Assembly (NCBI GenBank): GCA_934667095.1 | Contig: CAKULE010000002.1 | Coordinates: 1 to 64,000, forward strand | Length of the DNA: 64,000 bases | Direction of reading: 5' to 3' | DNA from: an uncultured Oscillospiraceae bacterium | GTDB lineage: Bacteria; Bacillota; Clostridia; Oscillospirales; Oscillospiraceae | Shown: piece by piece, positions 16,349-23,881 of the stretch | Numbering within the stretch: the first letter of the stretch is position 1 | Layout: every line of letters begins with the position of its first letter | Translations under genes and position numbers: made by a program | The notes under the pieces: model-generated | What the model was told of the DNA's origin: nothing | The model's input: only the letters and a program-made list of their open reading frames with translations | Database searches by the model: none

Positions 16349-16376
16349 GGCTGGCGGGTCAAATGACCCGTCAGCC
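16349..16376 (+). terminator. Hairpin after dehydrogenase gene
   Basis: A 12-bp stem (GGCTGGCGGGTC, loop AAAT, complementary arm with one G-U type pair). There is no strong T tract; it precedes the canonical terminator at 16390. Confidence 0.55.
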
Positions 16377-16389
16377 TTCAGCTTGTCAG

Positions 16390-16416
16390 AAAAACCTCGC
16401 CTCCGGCGAGGTTTTT
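16390..16416. terminator. Rho-independent terminator
   Basis: AAAACCTCGCC, loop TCC, GGCGAGGTTTTT. The A and T flanks make it usable on both strands; it closes the dehydrogenase transcript. Confidence 0.85.
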
Positions 16417-16577
16417 CTGCTATAATAGAGTTATGTTTAGTCATATATTATGAGGCGTAACCGCCTCAAACACCTCACTTTCCGATAAAAATTTGGAAAT
16501 AACTTCACATAACATACTGCTTTCTCTGTTAGAGTAAGGTTGTATTAGTACAAATCGCTTCACTGAAAGGAGTATGT

Positions 16578-16712
16578 ATGGAAGTGAAAAAAACAGTATC
16601 TACGGCGGAAGTGCTTCTGTCAATCTCTGCATTTAAAGATTGAAATGCAGAAAAAAGGTTATAGTCCTCAGACTGTGAGGGGACTGGACAATGTCTGGGA
16701 TACATGGTTTTT
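16578..16712 (+). pseudogene. Tyrosine-integrase N-terminal fragment, frameshifted
   Basis: After AAAGGAG the frame reads MEVKKTVSTAEVLLSISAF and then hits a stop. Dropping one A at 16634-16636 restores EMQKKGYSPQTVRGLDNVWDTW, the core-binding domain of a phage-type integrase. This is a different integrase from the one at 6089 and 18158. The sequence ends abruptly near 16709, where the reversed ABC ATPase fragment begins. Only about 45 codons remain. Confidence 0.6.
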
Positions 16713-17278
16713 CCTTGTCGGTTCAACTCTTTGAGAATATCCATCACATAGCTGCGGTTGCGCTCGTCCAGACTGCCCGTAGGCTCATCCGCAAGGATAA
16801 TGTCGGGGGATTTTGCAATGATTTTTGCCAGCGCCACCCGCTGCTGCTCACCGCCGCTCAAGGTGTAGACCTTCCGACGCTCATAGCCTGAAAGCCCCAC
16901 CTGTGCCAGCGCATCCGCGATGCGTTCTTTCTCTGCCTTGCCCTTTGCTTTACCGAACCGGGTGGCGAGCTTCATGTTGGCTTCCACGGTGTCGGTGTCC
17001 ACCAGTCCATAATTCTGAAACAGGTAGGACAGCTTGTGCCGCCGCAGATGAACCGCAGCGCGGGAGGAAAAGGATGGGTTCTTTGCGCCGCAGAGGGTGA
17101 CGCTGCCGCTGTCCGGCGTTTCCAGCAGTCCTATGATGTTCAGGAGAGTTGTTTTTCCGGCTCCGCTTTCGCCCTTGATGGCGGCAAACTCTCCGGCTTC
17201 AATATGCAGCGAGTAATCCCGAAACAGGACTTTTTCCCCGAAGCGTTTATTGATATTGGATAACGTAATGGCAGTCAT
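16709..17278 (-). pseudogene. ABC transporter ATP-binding protein, 3'-truncated
   Basis: From an ATG at 17278 about 190 residues of a MacB/bacteriocin-export type ATPase can be read: Walker A GESGAGKTT near residue 38, signature LSGGEQQR near 140, Walker [11 protein letters not shown] near 162. The family sequence stops after LNRQGKT, just before the expected switch histidine segment (xxVTHD). The open frame then runs into the integrase remnant and encodes unrelated residues to 16529. Without the H-loop the protein should be inactive. Its start overlaps the stop of the permease fragment (ATGA), as in an intact exporter operon. Confidence 0.8.
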
Positions 17279-18157
17279 GCTTCCGCTCCTTTCACAATCT
17301 GATAGAGGTTTTTCCGGGCAATGCTGCCGCAAGCCAGCAGCGTGATCAGCAGCTCCGCGAGAAGCGTACCCAGCAGGATATTGTAGTCAAGCTCGATGGC
17401 GAGCTTTAAGAGCAGCAGCCCCGCCGCTACCGCCCCATAGTACAGAACCGTCAGCACGAGATGGGTGCGAATACAGCTCAAAAGGGAATGCCCTTCAATC
17501 AGGCGACAGGCGATTCTGTCCCTGTAATTGTCGCAGTAGAGCCTTGCGCCGAATAAGATCAGGCAGAACAGCCCGATCAGCAGCACCAAAGCCTGTACGC
17601 CCCAAATCATCAGCATATAGGTCAGATGATGGAGCATTTTATCAAAGGTGGCGGCGACGGTCAGTGTGGAAACGGTCGCCGCGTCAATACCCGTTTCCCG
17701 CAGGATGGGCAGCAGCTCCGCATACGGATCATCGGTGGGAACATAGAGGAAATACGCTCCCTGTGAACACCATGCTTCGATGAAAAGCCCGTCCAGCAGG
17801 TCACCTTCCTTGACTACAAGGATGGGCGCGGGCAGAGCGCCGTTGCCCCCAAGCCCTGTGCTGGCGTTATAGGAGTATATGTCAGACGCTTTATCATCGT
17901 AGAGGACGATATTCACATCCCCGGAATTTCCCCAGCTTACGCCGCGCTCCCGTACCTCATCCCGCTTGTATTCCTTGGACTTCGGAAGCAGAATATTCAC
18001 ATGGGTATCGGAAAGCAGAGCGTCACCGATCTGCTCCCCGTCCGGCGCATAGATGGGGTTGAACGCAAGGTAGTTTCGGTTGATGTGGGCATAATCCTGA
18101 CCGTATGCCTCTCCCAGCATTTTCCCTTCAAACAGGTCGTAATTAAAATCGTTGGCT
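17275..18157 (-). pseudogene. Bacteriocin-associated ABC permease (DUF1430-like), 5'-truncated
   Basis: About 290 C-terminal residues of a membrane protein are left: an extracytoplasmic part (NILLPKSKEYKRDEVRERGV, then a segment ending DDPYAELLPILRETGID) and three membrane segments (about 60, 100 and 130 residues from the carboxyl end of the first). This organisation fits the bacteriocin-associated integral membrane family that pairs with an ATPase such as the one downstream. Members are normally over 600 residues. The 5' end joins directly to an integrase fragment near 18158. Confidence 0.7.
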
Positions 18158-18349
18158 GCCATGCACCTGCAAGTCATTGATGTATCGGCGGATAACCGCT
18201 TCTGTCACCAAAGCAACATCGTCGATATTCATTGCGTCCCTGCACCACTTTTCAAACAGGCGCAAGGACTGCTCATAACTCGCCATTGTCTTTCTGCTGA
18301 GCTGCTTGCTGCAGCAGTAAACCACATACTCCTCGATCTGTCGGCTCAT
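18158..18349 (-). pseudogene. Tyrosine-integrase N-terminal fragment (right copy)
   Basis: The frame starts MSRQIEEYVVYCCSKQLSR and continues through SYEQSLRLFEKWCRDAM and VIRRYINDLQV, the N-terminal core-binding domain of a XerC/D-like integrase. It is cut after about 62 codons, where the ABC permease begins in the same orientation. The catalytic R-H-R-Y domain is missing. The 66 bases at 18256-18321 match 6089-6154. Confidence 0.8.
18256..18321 (-). repeat. 66-bp direct repeat, right copy
   Basis: This stretch matches 6089-6154 at 63 of 66 positions in the same orientation. Together the copies bracket about 12 kb of accessory DNA. Confidence 0.85.
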
Positions 18350-18365
18350 CTCATAAGCACGTCAT

Positions 18366-18418
18366 AAAAAACTCCCCCGGTCCATTCGGTATAGATACCC
18401 AATGAACCGAGAGAGTTT
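18366..18418 (-). terminator. Terminator downstream of spo0A
   Basis: On the minus strand an imperfect long stem (AAACTCTCTCGGTTCATTGG with its partner) is followed by TTTTTT. It marks the boundary between spo0A and the integrase remnant. Confidence 0.75.
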
Positions 18419-18430
18419 ATCGCTTCCGGC

Positions 18431-18452
18431 AAAAAAGGTGATAGCCTTTTTT
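18431..18452. terminator. Short A/T-flanked hairpin after spo0A
   Basis: AAAAAAGG, TGATAG, CCTTTTTT: a small symmetric terminator-like hairpin 40 bases after the spo0A stop. Confidence 0.6.
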
Positions 18453-18491
18453 ATTGAAGTTCCGCGCTGTTTATAGCCTTCTTCCGACGGT

Positions 18492-19253
18492 TCAGCCCGC
18501 CTGGCGGCCGCCCTGCTCCAGGGCGATACGGTCGGCGATCATGGCGATGAACTCGCTGTTGGTGGGCTTGCCCTTTACGTTGGACACCGTGTAGCCGAAG
18601 TACCGCTGGAGGGTCTCCAGATCGCCCCGGTCCCACGCCACCTCGATGGCGTGGCGGATGGCCCGCTCCACCCGGCTGGCGGTGGTGCCGTATTTTTTCG
18701 CCACCGCCGGGTACAATGCCTTCGTCACCGCGTTGATGATGTCCATATCCTCCACCGTGAGGGTGATGGCCTCCCGCAGGTACTGGTAGCCCTTGATGTG
18801 GGCAGGCACGCCGATGTCGTGGATGATCTCGGTGATGCGCCGCTCCAGCAGGCGGCCGCCCTCGTCGGGGCTGTCCCCCTCCACGCCGTCGGCCAGACAG
18901 CGGGCCCGTTCGATCACCGCAGACAGACGGCAGGGCTTCAGCATGCAGTAGTCCGCCCCGGCGGCAGCGGCCCGCCGCGCCAGCGCAGGGCCGGCAAAGG
19001 CGGAGAGCACCAAGGTCCGGGGCCGCTTGTCCCCCAGACGTTCCAGCACCTCCAGCCCGTCTGCCTCCGCCAGCATCAGGTCCATCACCACCACGTCCGG
19101 CTTCTGCTGGTCAATGAGGTACAGGAGCTCTTCCCCGCTCCCCGTCTGACCCACCAGAATCAGGTCGTCCTCCTCCGTCAGCAGGTCCGCCAGCATGGAC
19201 CGCCACTCTTCCGAGCCGTCCGCGATGATAATCTTGATTTTCCGTTCTCCCAT
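18492..19253 (-). CDS. spo0A: Sporulation master regulator Spo0A
   Basis: A 253-residue response regulator. The receiver domain (about 1-125) has the phospho-acceptor Asp58 in VVVMDL and Lys106 in MLKPC; the acidic pocket reads ADGSEEW at 11-17, with Gly13 where B. subtilis has its second Asp. The DNA-binding domain has [19 protein letters not shown], nearly invariant among Spo0A proteins and in contact with RNA polymerase, and [14 protein letters not shown] at the end. Phosphorylated Spo0A starts sporulation. The spoIVB-spo0A order is classical. Two 0A-box-like sequences upstream suggest autoregulation. Confidence 0.95.
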   Translation of the reverse strand: MGERKIKIIIADGSEEWRSMLADLLTEEDDLILVGQTGSGEELLYLIDQQKPDVVVMDLMLAEADGLEVLERLGDKRPRTLVLSAFAGPALARRAAAAGADYCMLKPCRLSAVIERARCLADGVEGDSPDEGGRLLERRITEIIHDIGVPAHIKGYQYLREAITLTVEDMDIINAVTKALYPAVAKKYGTTASRVERAIRHAIEVAWDRGDLETLQRYFGYTVSNVKGKPTNSEFIAMIADRIALEQGGRQAG

Positions 19254-19365
19254 GGTAATGTTCCTTTCCGGCTGTTTGCCATTTATTCCCTTTTCTCTGT
19301 GAAACTAAAATACCACAGGATGCCGCCCGGTGCAAGACATTTTTACTAATTTCTACCATTTTTCG

Positions 19366-19372
19366 TTCGACA
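19366..19372 (-). promoter_or_regulatory. 0A box upstream of spo0A
   Basis: TTCGACA here is TGTCGAA on the minus strand, an exact match to the Spo0A box consensus TGNCGAA, 113 bases before the spo0A start. Confidence 0.6.
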
Positions 19373-19386
19373 GGTTCTGTCGCATT

Positions 19387-19393
19387 TGTCGAA
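19387..19393 (+). promoter_or_regulatory. Second 0A box, opposite orientation
   Basis: TGTCGAA, 14 bases from the first box and inverted relative to it. Paired boxes are typical of Spo0A-controlled promoters. Confidence 0.6.
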
Positions 19394-19426
19394 GCCGCGG
19401 GCAGACTGTCGGAAAATGGGACAGTC

Positions 19427-20461
19427 TCAGCGCTCCGTCTCGGCCAGCATACGGCCGATGAAGATGCCATAGCCCTCGGTGGGGTCGTCCACCATGACGT
19501 GGGTCACAGCCCCCACCAGCTTTCCGTCCTGCAGAATGGGGCTGCCGCTCATACCCTGCACGATGCCGCCGGTGGTCTCCAGCAGCCGGGGGTCCGTCGC
19601 CCGGATGAGGAAGTCCCGCCCGTCGGCGACGCTGCCGCCGGGGTAGACCTTCAGGATCCGGATGGCGTACTCTTCCACGCTGTCGCCGGAGATATTGCTG
19701 CGGATCACCGCGTCCCCGGCGCGGACCTCCTCCCGGGCTGCGGTCTCCACCGCCGTACCCTCAAAGGACGCCCCGTCCAGCGCGCCGAAGATGCCATGGG
19801 CCGTGTTGGCCGTCAGGACGCCCAGCGTAGCCCCCGTGTCAAAGCTGCCGCGGAGCTGCCCCGGCGCGCCCACCTCGCCCTTCTTCACCCCCGCTACGCT
19901 GGCCGGGAGGATAGAGCCGCTCTCCAGCGGCATGAGCAGGGCCGTATCCACGTCGTTGATGCCGTGGCCCAACGCCCCGAAGGCTCCGGTGACCGGGTCA
20001 TAGAAGGTCACGGTGCCGATGCCTGCCATGGAGTCCCGGATCCACGCCCCCAGCTTGTAACAGCCGTCTGCCGGGCAGAACACCGGCGTGGCCGTCAGGT
20101 GGAGCTGCCGGTCCTCCCGCAGGGCGAGGATGGACACCGGCTGGCCGCCGGCCTCCTGCAGGAGGGCGGACACCTCTTCAATGGTGTCCACCTCTGTGGC
20201 GTTGATCTGGGTGATGACGTCACCCTCCCGCAGGCCGCAGGCCTTGGCGGGGTTCACCTTGCCGCCGTCAGTGACGATCTCCGAGGTGCCTACCACTACA
20301 ACGCCGTCGGAGTAGAGCTTGATGCCCACGGCACGGCCCACAGGCACCACCGTGGCCGCCCGGGCCCAGGCCGCCGCAGGCCACAGCAGGGCCAGCGCCA
20401 GCAGGAGCATCAGCAGCACCCGGCCCAGATATGCCGGCCACGGTCTCGTCTCGTCGTTCAA
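19427..20461 (-). CDS. spoIVB: SpoIVB serine peptidase
   Basis: SpoIVB is made in the forespore, crosses into the intermembrane space and cuts SpoIVFA, which starts SigK activation. This 344-residue protein has an N-terminal membrane anchor (about residues 12-33), a PDZ domain (about 60-125: GLREGDVITQINATEV) and the S55 peptidase domain with ALGHGINDVDT and GMSGSPILQDGKLVGAVTHV, which contain the catalytic His and Ser. The start codon is TTG at 20461 with a GGTGAG site. It lies directly upstream of spo0A in the same orientation. Confidence 0.93.
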   Translation of the reverse strand: MNDETRPWPAYLGRVLLMLLLALALLWPAAAWARAATVVPVGRAVGIKLYSDGVVVVGTSEIVTDGGKVNPAKACGLREGDVITQINATEVDTIEEVSALLQEAGGQPVSILALREDRQLHLTATPVFCPADGCYKLGAWIRDSMAGIGTVTFYDPVTGAFGALGHGINDVDTALLMPLESGSILPASVAGVKKGEVGAPGQLRGSFDTGATLGVLTANTAHGIFGALDGASFEGTAVETAAREEVRAGDAVIRSNISGDSVEEYAIRILKVYPGGSVADGRDFLIRATDPRLLETTGGIVQGMSGSPILQDGKLVGAVTHVMVDDPTEGYGIFIGRMLAETER

Positions 20462-20487
20462 TCGCGCTCACCGCCTTTCAAAAATTT

Positions 20488-20502
20488 GTGGCTGTCAGCC
20501 AC
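20488..20502. repeat. 15-bp palindrome before spoIVB
   Basis: GTGGCTG, T, CAGCCAC: a perfect 7-bp inverted repeat about 27 bases upstream of the spoIVB start codon, a possible operator or leader hairpin. Confidence 0.45.
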
Positions 20503-20552
20503 GTCTTTAATATGGCGGCGGGCAGCGGTTTTCTCCGTGGCAAAGTCCGCCG

Positions 20553-20580
20553 CCGCTGGCAGTCCTGTTTCTGCCAGCGG
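20553..20580. repeat. 10-bp inverted repeat in spoIVB upstream region
   Basis: CCGCTGGCAG and its exact complement are eight bases apart, in the 250-base gap between spoIVB and the divergent membrane-protein gene. Function unknown. Confidence 0.45.
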
Positions 20581-20711
20581 CTGAACCGCGGGGCAGGCGG
20601 CGTATTACACTGGAAAAGGCCGGCCCTTTCGTCAAAAAATTCATGTGCGCGTTTTGTACATAGTCTGCCCCGGCGGGCGCATAAACTGTCAGCAGGAAAA
20701 GAGGTGCGCCT

Positions 20712-21224
20712 GTGAAAAATCCTACCACTCGCTTCTGGCTGGTCTTTCTGCTGGCCCTGACCCTCGGCGTTGCGCTGCATTTTTTGTATGAATGGCTGCC
20801 AAGCCCCATCACCGCACTGGTCTCCCCCGTGCGGGAAAGCCTGTGGGAGCATCTGAAAATCCTGTTCTTCCCCCTGCTGCTGTCGGGGCTGGTGCTGGGC
20901 GGAAAGCGGGCCCGCCTGCCGTGGCTGCTGTCCCTGCTGGCGGTGTGCGGGCTGATGCTGCTGGCGGGCTGGATCTACCACATTGTGCTGGGCGGGGAGG
21001 CTATGGCCTTCGACCTCATTCTCTACGGCGTGCTGATGCTGCTGGGCTTCCTGCTGCCGCGGGTGCTGTGGCCCCTGAGCGAATGGCCGGGGGTGGGCGC
21101 GGCCTGCGCCCTGCTGACCTTCGCCCTGCTGGCGGCCATGATCTGCTTCACCTTCGCCCCGCCCCAGGGGCTGCTCTTCGCCGACCTGTCCTCCGCCCGG
21201 ACGTTCTTGACCATTCCGGTGTAA
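20712..21224 (+). CDS. Four- to five-TM membrane protein (DUF6512-like)
   Basis: A GTG at 20712 with AAGAGGTG upstream starts a 170-residue, strongly hydrophobic protein. Segments around residues 8-26, 46-62, 68-90, 98-118 and 125-150 are membrane-spanning; the loop SPVRESLWEHLKILFFP before the second segment is conserved in Clostridial relatives annotated DUF6512. No catalytic motif is seen. It is a single gene between spoIVB (divergent) and a bidirectional terminator. Function unknown. Confidence 0.75.
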   Translation: MKNPTTRFWLVFLLALTLGVALHFLYEWLPSPITALVSPVRESLWEHLKILFFPLLLSGLVLGGKRARLPWLLSLLAVCGLMLLAGWIYHIVLGGEAMAFDLILYGVLMLLGFLLPRVLWPLSEWPGVGAACALLTFALLAAMICFTFAPPQGLLFADLSSARTFLTIPV

Positions 21225-21261
21225 AGGACCACCCCCGGCTCCTGTCGGGGGTGGTCCTTTT
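21225..21261. terminator. Bidirectional terminator
   Basis: AAAGGACCACCCCCG with its complement CGGGGGTGGTCCTTTT lies between two convergent genes and overlaps the stop region of both. Confidence 0.9.
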
Positions 21262-22141
21262 ATAATTCCATATGCTCAAAGTCGGGCACGAAGCCCTTGC
21301 CCACGGACCCGAGGTCCTGCACATAACCCGCCAGTCCCAAGGCGGCCATATACTCCTTGGCGGCCCGCAGCTCCGAGGGGCGCACCGTCCGCCGCAGCTC
21401 CGGGCAGGCGTCCAGATCGCCCATGGGCGTGTACTGGGCCATGAGGGAGAAGAGCACCGCCCCGGCGGGAAACTGTTCCGCCACCCAGTCCATCACCAGC
21501 TTGGCCTCCGCCAGGTGGCCGGGCAGCAGCAGGTGCCGGATGAGCACGCCGCTCTTCAGCAGGCCGTCTTCTCCGAAGCGCACGGGCCCCCGCTGGCGGT
21601 ACATCTCCAGAATGGCGGCCTTGGCCGCCGCCGGATAGTCCTCCGCCCCGGACAGGCGCCCCGCCAGCGCCGGCGTCACGTACTTGAGGTCGGGCAGATA
21701 GATATCCACCCTGCCCTCCAGTCCCCGCAGGGTCTCGACCTTCTCATAGCCTCCGCTGTTCCATACCACCGGCAGGCCGCCGGGCACCGGCCGCGCCAGC
21801 ACCTCCGCCAATACGTGGGTAAACTGGGTGGGGGTCACCAGCTCGATGCAGTGGACCCCCTCCTTCGCCAGCCGCTGGAACAGGCGGTACAGCCCGTCGG
21901 CATCGGTGTCCTTACCCTGCCCTTCCCGGCTGATGGACGCGTTCTGGCAGAACACGCACCGCAGGGTGCAGCCGGAGAAGAACACCGTCCCCGCCCCCCG
22001 GGTGCCGGAGAGGCAGGGCTCCTCCCACATGTGGGCATAGCCCCCCGCCAGCCGGGGGAGGGCCGGCATGGCGCAAAAGCCCGCCCCGTGGGTCTCGTCC
22101 CGCGGGGCGGCGCAGTTTCTGGGGCAGAGGGTGCAGATCAT
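21260..22141 (-). CDS. Radical SAM protein (PflA-like)
   Basis: A 293-residue radical SAM protein. CTLCPRNC at residues 3-10 is an N-terminal cysteine cluster, and SGCTLRCVFCQN near residue 55 is the CxxxCxxC site that binds the 4Fe-4S cluster and SAM. YLPDLKYVTP and HLLLPGH are typical of the PflA-related group. The start at 22141 overlaps the thymidine kinase stop (ATGA). No glycyl radical partner lies next to it, so the activated or modified target is unknown. Confidence 0.85.
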   Translation of the reverse strand: MICTLCPRNCAAPRDETHGAGFCAMPALPRLAGGYAHMWEEPCLSGTRGAGTVFFSGCTLRCVFCQNASISREGQGKDTDADGLYRLFQRLAKEGVHCIELVTPTQFTHVLAEVLARPVPGGLPVVWNSGGYEKVETLRGLEGRVDIYLPDLKYVTPALAGRLSGAEDYPAAAKAAILEMYRQRGPVRFGEDGLLKSGVLIRHLLLPGHLAEAKLVMDWVAEQFPAGAVLFSLMAQYTPMGDLDACPELRRTVRPSELRAAKEYMAALGLAGYVQDLGSVGKGFVPDFEHMEL

Positions 22142-22719
22142 TTCCCCGGCCCGTCGGGGCCCAGATCCCCCGCCTTCCAGTGGCGGCGGCACAGGCCGAT
22201 GTAGCAGTCGTTGGCCCCCAGCACCACCTGAGCCCCCTCCTTGAGCACGGTGCCATGCTCATCAAAGCGGGCGTTGCAGGTGGCCTTTCGGCCGCACCAG
22301 CAGATGGTCTTGATCTCCTCGATGATGTCGGCGCAGGCCAGCAGGGCCTGAGACCCGGGGAACAGCTCCCCCCGGAAATCTGCCCGCAGCCCGTAGCAGA
22401 TCACCGGCACGTTCAGGTCGTCCACCAAGTCGGTGAGATAGGCCACCTGCTCCTTGGTGAGGAACTGTGCCTCGTCCACGATGATGCACTGGTTGGCCCT
22501 GATCTCCTCCGGGCTCATGGCCTGGAGGTCCTCAAACCATACGCAGGGGTAGGTCAGCCCGATGCGGGAGCCCACGACGGGCCTGCCCTCCCGCTGATCG
22601 ATGACCGGCTTGACCATCAGGGCCCGCTGGCCCCGCTCCTCGTAGTTGTAGCGCACCATCAGCGCGTTGGCAGACTTGCTGGAGCCCATCACGCCGTAGC
22701 GGAAGTAGAGCTTCGCCAT
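22138..22719 (-). CDS. tdk: Thymidine kinase
   Basis: A type II thymidine kinase of 193 residues that phosphorylates thymidine with ATP in dTMP salvage. The P-loop is GVMGSSKSANA at residues 9-19, the metal-binding DEAQFL is near residue 82, and WCGRKATCNARF near 143 begins the zinc-binding lasso with a later CRRH. It overlaps the radical SAM gene downstream by four bases and lies 13 bases after mutY, so the three form one transcript. Confidence 0.95.
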   Translation of the reverse strand: MAKLYFRYGVMGSSKSANALMVRYNYEERGQRALMVKPVIDQREGRPVVGSRIGLTYPCVWFEDLQAMSPEEIRANQCIIVDEAQFLTKEQVAYLTDLVDDLNVPVICYGLRADFRGELFPGSQALLACADIIEEIKTICWCGRKATCNARFDEHGTVLKEGAQVVLGANDCYIGLCRRHWKAGDLGPDGPGK

Positions 22720-22732
22720 CCTCTTATCCTCC

Positions 22733-23758
22733 TTATATTCTCTCCTGCACCAGCCGGGTCATGGCCTCGAAGGCCCCCGGAATGGCGTATCGCTCCGTCA
22801 GCTCCCGGCTATTCGCCCACACCCAGCCCGCCGGCAGGCTGTCGTCCGCCGCCGTCACGATCCGGGCGGTCATATGCCACTCGATGTGGGTGAAAATGTG
22901 CTTCGCTGTGCAGCCGAACTCGATTTTTTCCGGGGTGATCTCCTCAGGCAGGGCGTCCTCTGTGCCGTTTGGATACTCCCACAGGCCGGCCAGCAACCCC
23001 TTGTCCGGCCTCCGCCGCAGGGCCACCCGGCCCTCCCGCAGGATGAGCCACACCGTCCGCTCCTCCACCCGGCGGGCCTTCTTGGGGGCCTTCACCGGCA
23101 GGGAGCCGATGCGTTCCTCCTGCAAAGCTGTGCAGAACCCCCGGGCGGGGCAGCGGCCGCACAGGGGCGCGCCGTTGGGCAGGCAGACCATGGCCCCCAG
23201 CTCCATCATGGCCTGGGTGAAGGCCCCGGGGCACTCCACCGGGATCACTGCCGCCAAGGCTTCCGTCACCCGCTTTTTCATGGCGGGGGTGGTAATGTCC
23301 CCAGCGTCGCCGGTGATGCGGCTCACCACCCGCAGGACGTTGCCGTCCACCGCCGGCACCGGCTGGCCGAAGGCAATGGAGCAGATGGCCCCGGCGGTAT
23401 AGTCCCCTACCCCCTTCAGGGCGCGGACGCTGGCGTAGTCTGAGGGGAACACGCCGCCATGCTCCGTCATGATCTGCTGGGCGGCGGCCTGGAGGTTGCG
23501 GGCCCGGTTATAGTACCCAAGCCCCTGCCACAGCTTCATCAGCCGCTCCTCGTCCAGCGCCGCCAGCGCGGCCACGTCGGGGGCCGCCTCCAGAAAGCGC
23601 TGATAGTATCCAAACACCGCCGCCACCCGGGTCTGCTGGAGCATGATCTCCGACAGCCAGACATGGTAGGGCGTTGGGTCCTCCCGCCACGGAAGGGTGC
23701 GGGCATTGTCCCGGTACCACTCCAGCAGGGGGATGGGCAGTTGTTCCAGAGGGGTCAT
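22733..23758 (-). CDS. mutY: A/G-specific adenine glycosylase
   Basis: MutY removes adenine paired with 8-oxoguanine. The 341-residue protein (start at 23758 after GAGGA) has YHVWLSEIMLQQTRV with the catalytic Glu near residue 35, the helix-hairpin-helix LKGVGDYTAGAICSIAFGQPVPAVDGNV near 115 with the catalytic Asp, and the iron-sulfur cysteines in CPGAF, CLPNGAPLCGRCPARGFC. The C-terminal NUDIX-like domain (about 230-340) reads 8-oxoG. It is the first gene of the mutY-tdk-radical SAM run. Confidence 0.95.
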   Translation of the reverse strand: MTPLEQLPIPLLEWYRDNARTLPWREDPTPYHVWLSEIMLQQTRVAAVFGYYQRFLEAAPDVAALAALDEERLMKLWQGLGYYNRARNLQAAAQQIMTEHGGVFPSDYASVRALKGVGDYTAGAICSIAFGQPVPAVDGNVLRVVSRITGDAGDITTPAMKKRVTEALAAVIPVECPGAFTQAMMELGAMVCLPNGAPLCGRCPARGFCTALQEERIGSLPVKAPKKARRVEERTVWLILREGRVALRRRPDKGLLAGLWEYPNGTEDALPEEITPEKIEFGCTAKHIFTHIEWHMTARIVTAADDSLPAGWVWANSRELTERYAIPGAFEAMTRLVQERI

Positions 23759-23821
23759 GGCGTGTCCTCGCTTGCAGTTGGATTTTCCCCAATATACCAC
23801 AGGAAGCGGGATTTTTCAACG

Positions 23822-23872
23822 GGAAAAGGCGGAAAGCGGCGGCTCCCCCGGAGATTCTCCGGGGAACCGCCG
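23822..23872 (-). terminator. Terminator downstream of the 23882 gene
   Basis: A 16-17 bp stem (CGGCGGCTCCCCCGGAG, loop ATT) with a TTTTC tract on the minus strand, between the unknown gene and mutY. Confidence 0.75.
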
Positions 23873-23881
23873 CCGATTCGT

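Larger units (their letters stand above)
16285..16577. other. Intergenic region with two hairpins
   Basis: No gene is visible here. It holds the two hairpins listed at 16349 and 16390, then AT-rich DNA with a GAGGCG/CGCCTC stem near 16450, and ends with an AAAGGAG ribosome binding site that serves the broken integrase at 16578. Confidence 0.6.

Noticed and set aside
16421..16426. TATAAT after the terminator at 16390 as a promoter for the integrase remnant
   Set aside because: The required -35 position lies in the terminator stem and does not resemble TTGACA.
16529..17332. Intact 267-residue ABC ATPase
   Set aside because: The last 60-odd codons come from the reversed integrase remnant and flank DNA, and the start is better placed at 17278; the H-loop is missing, so it is treated as truncated.
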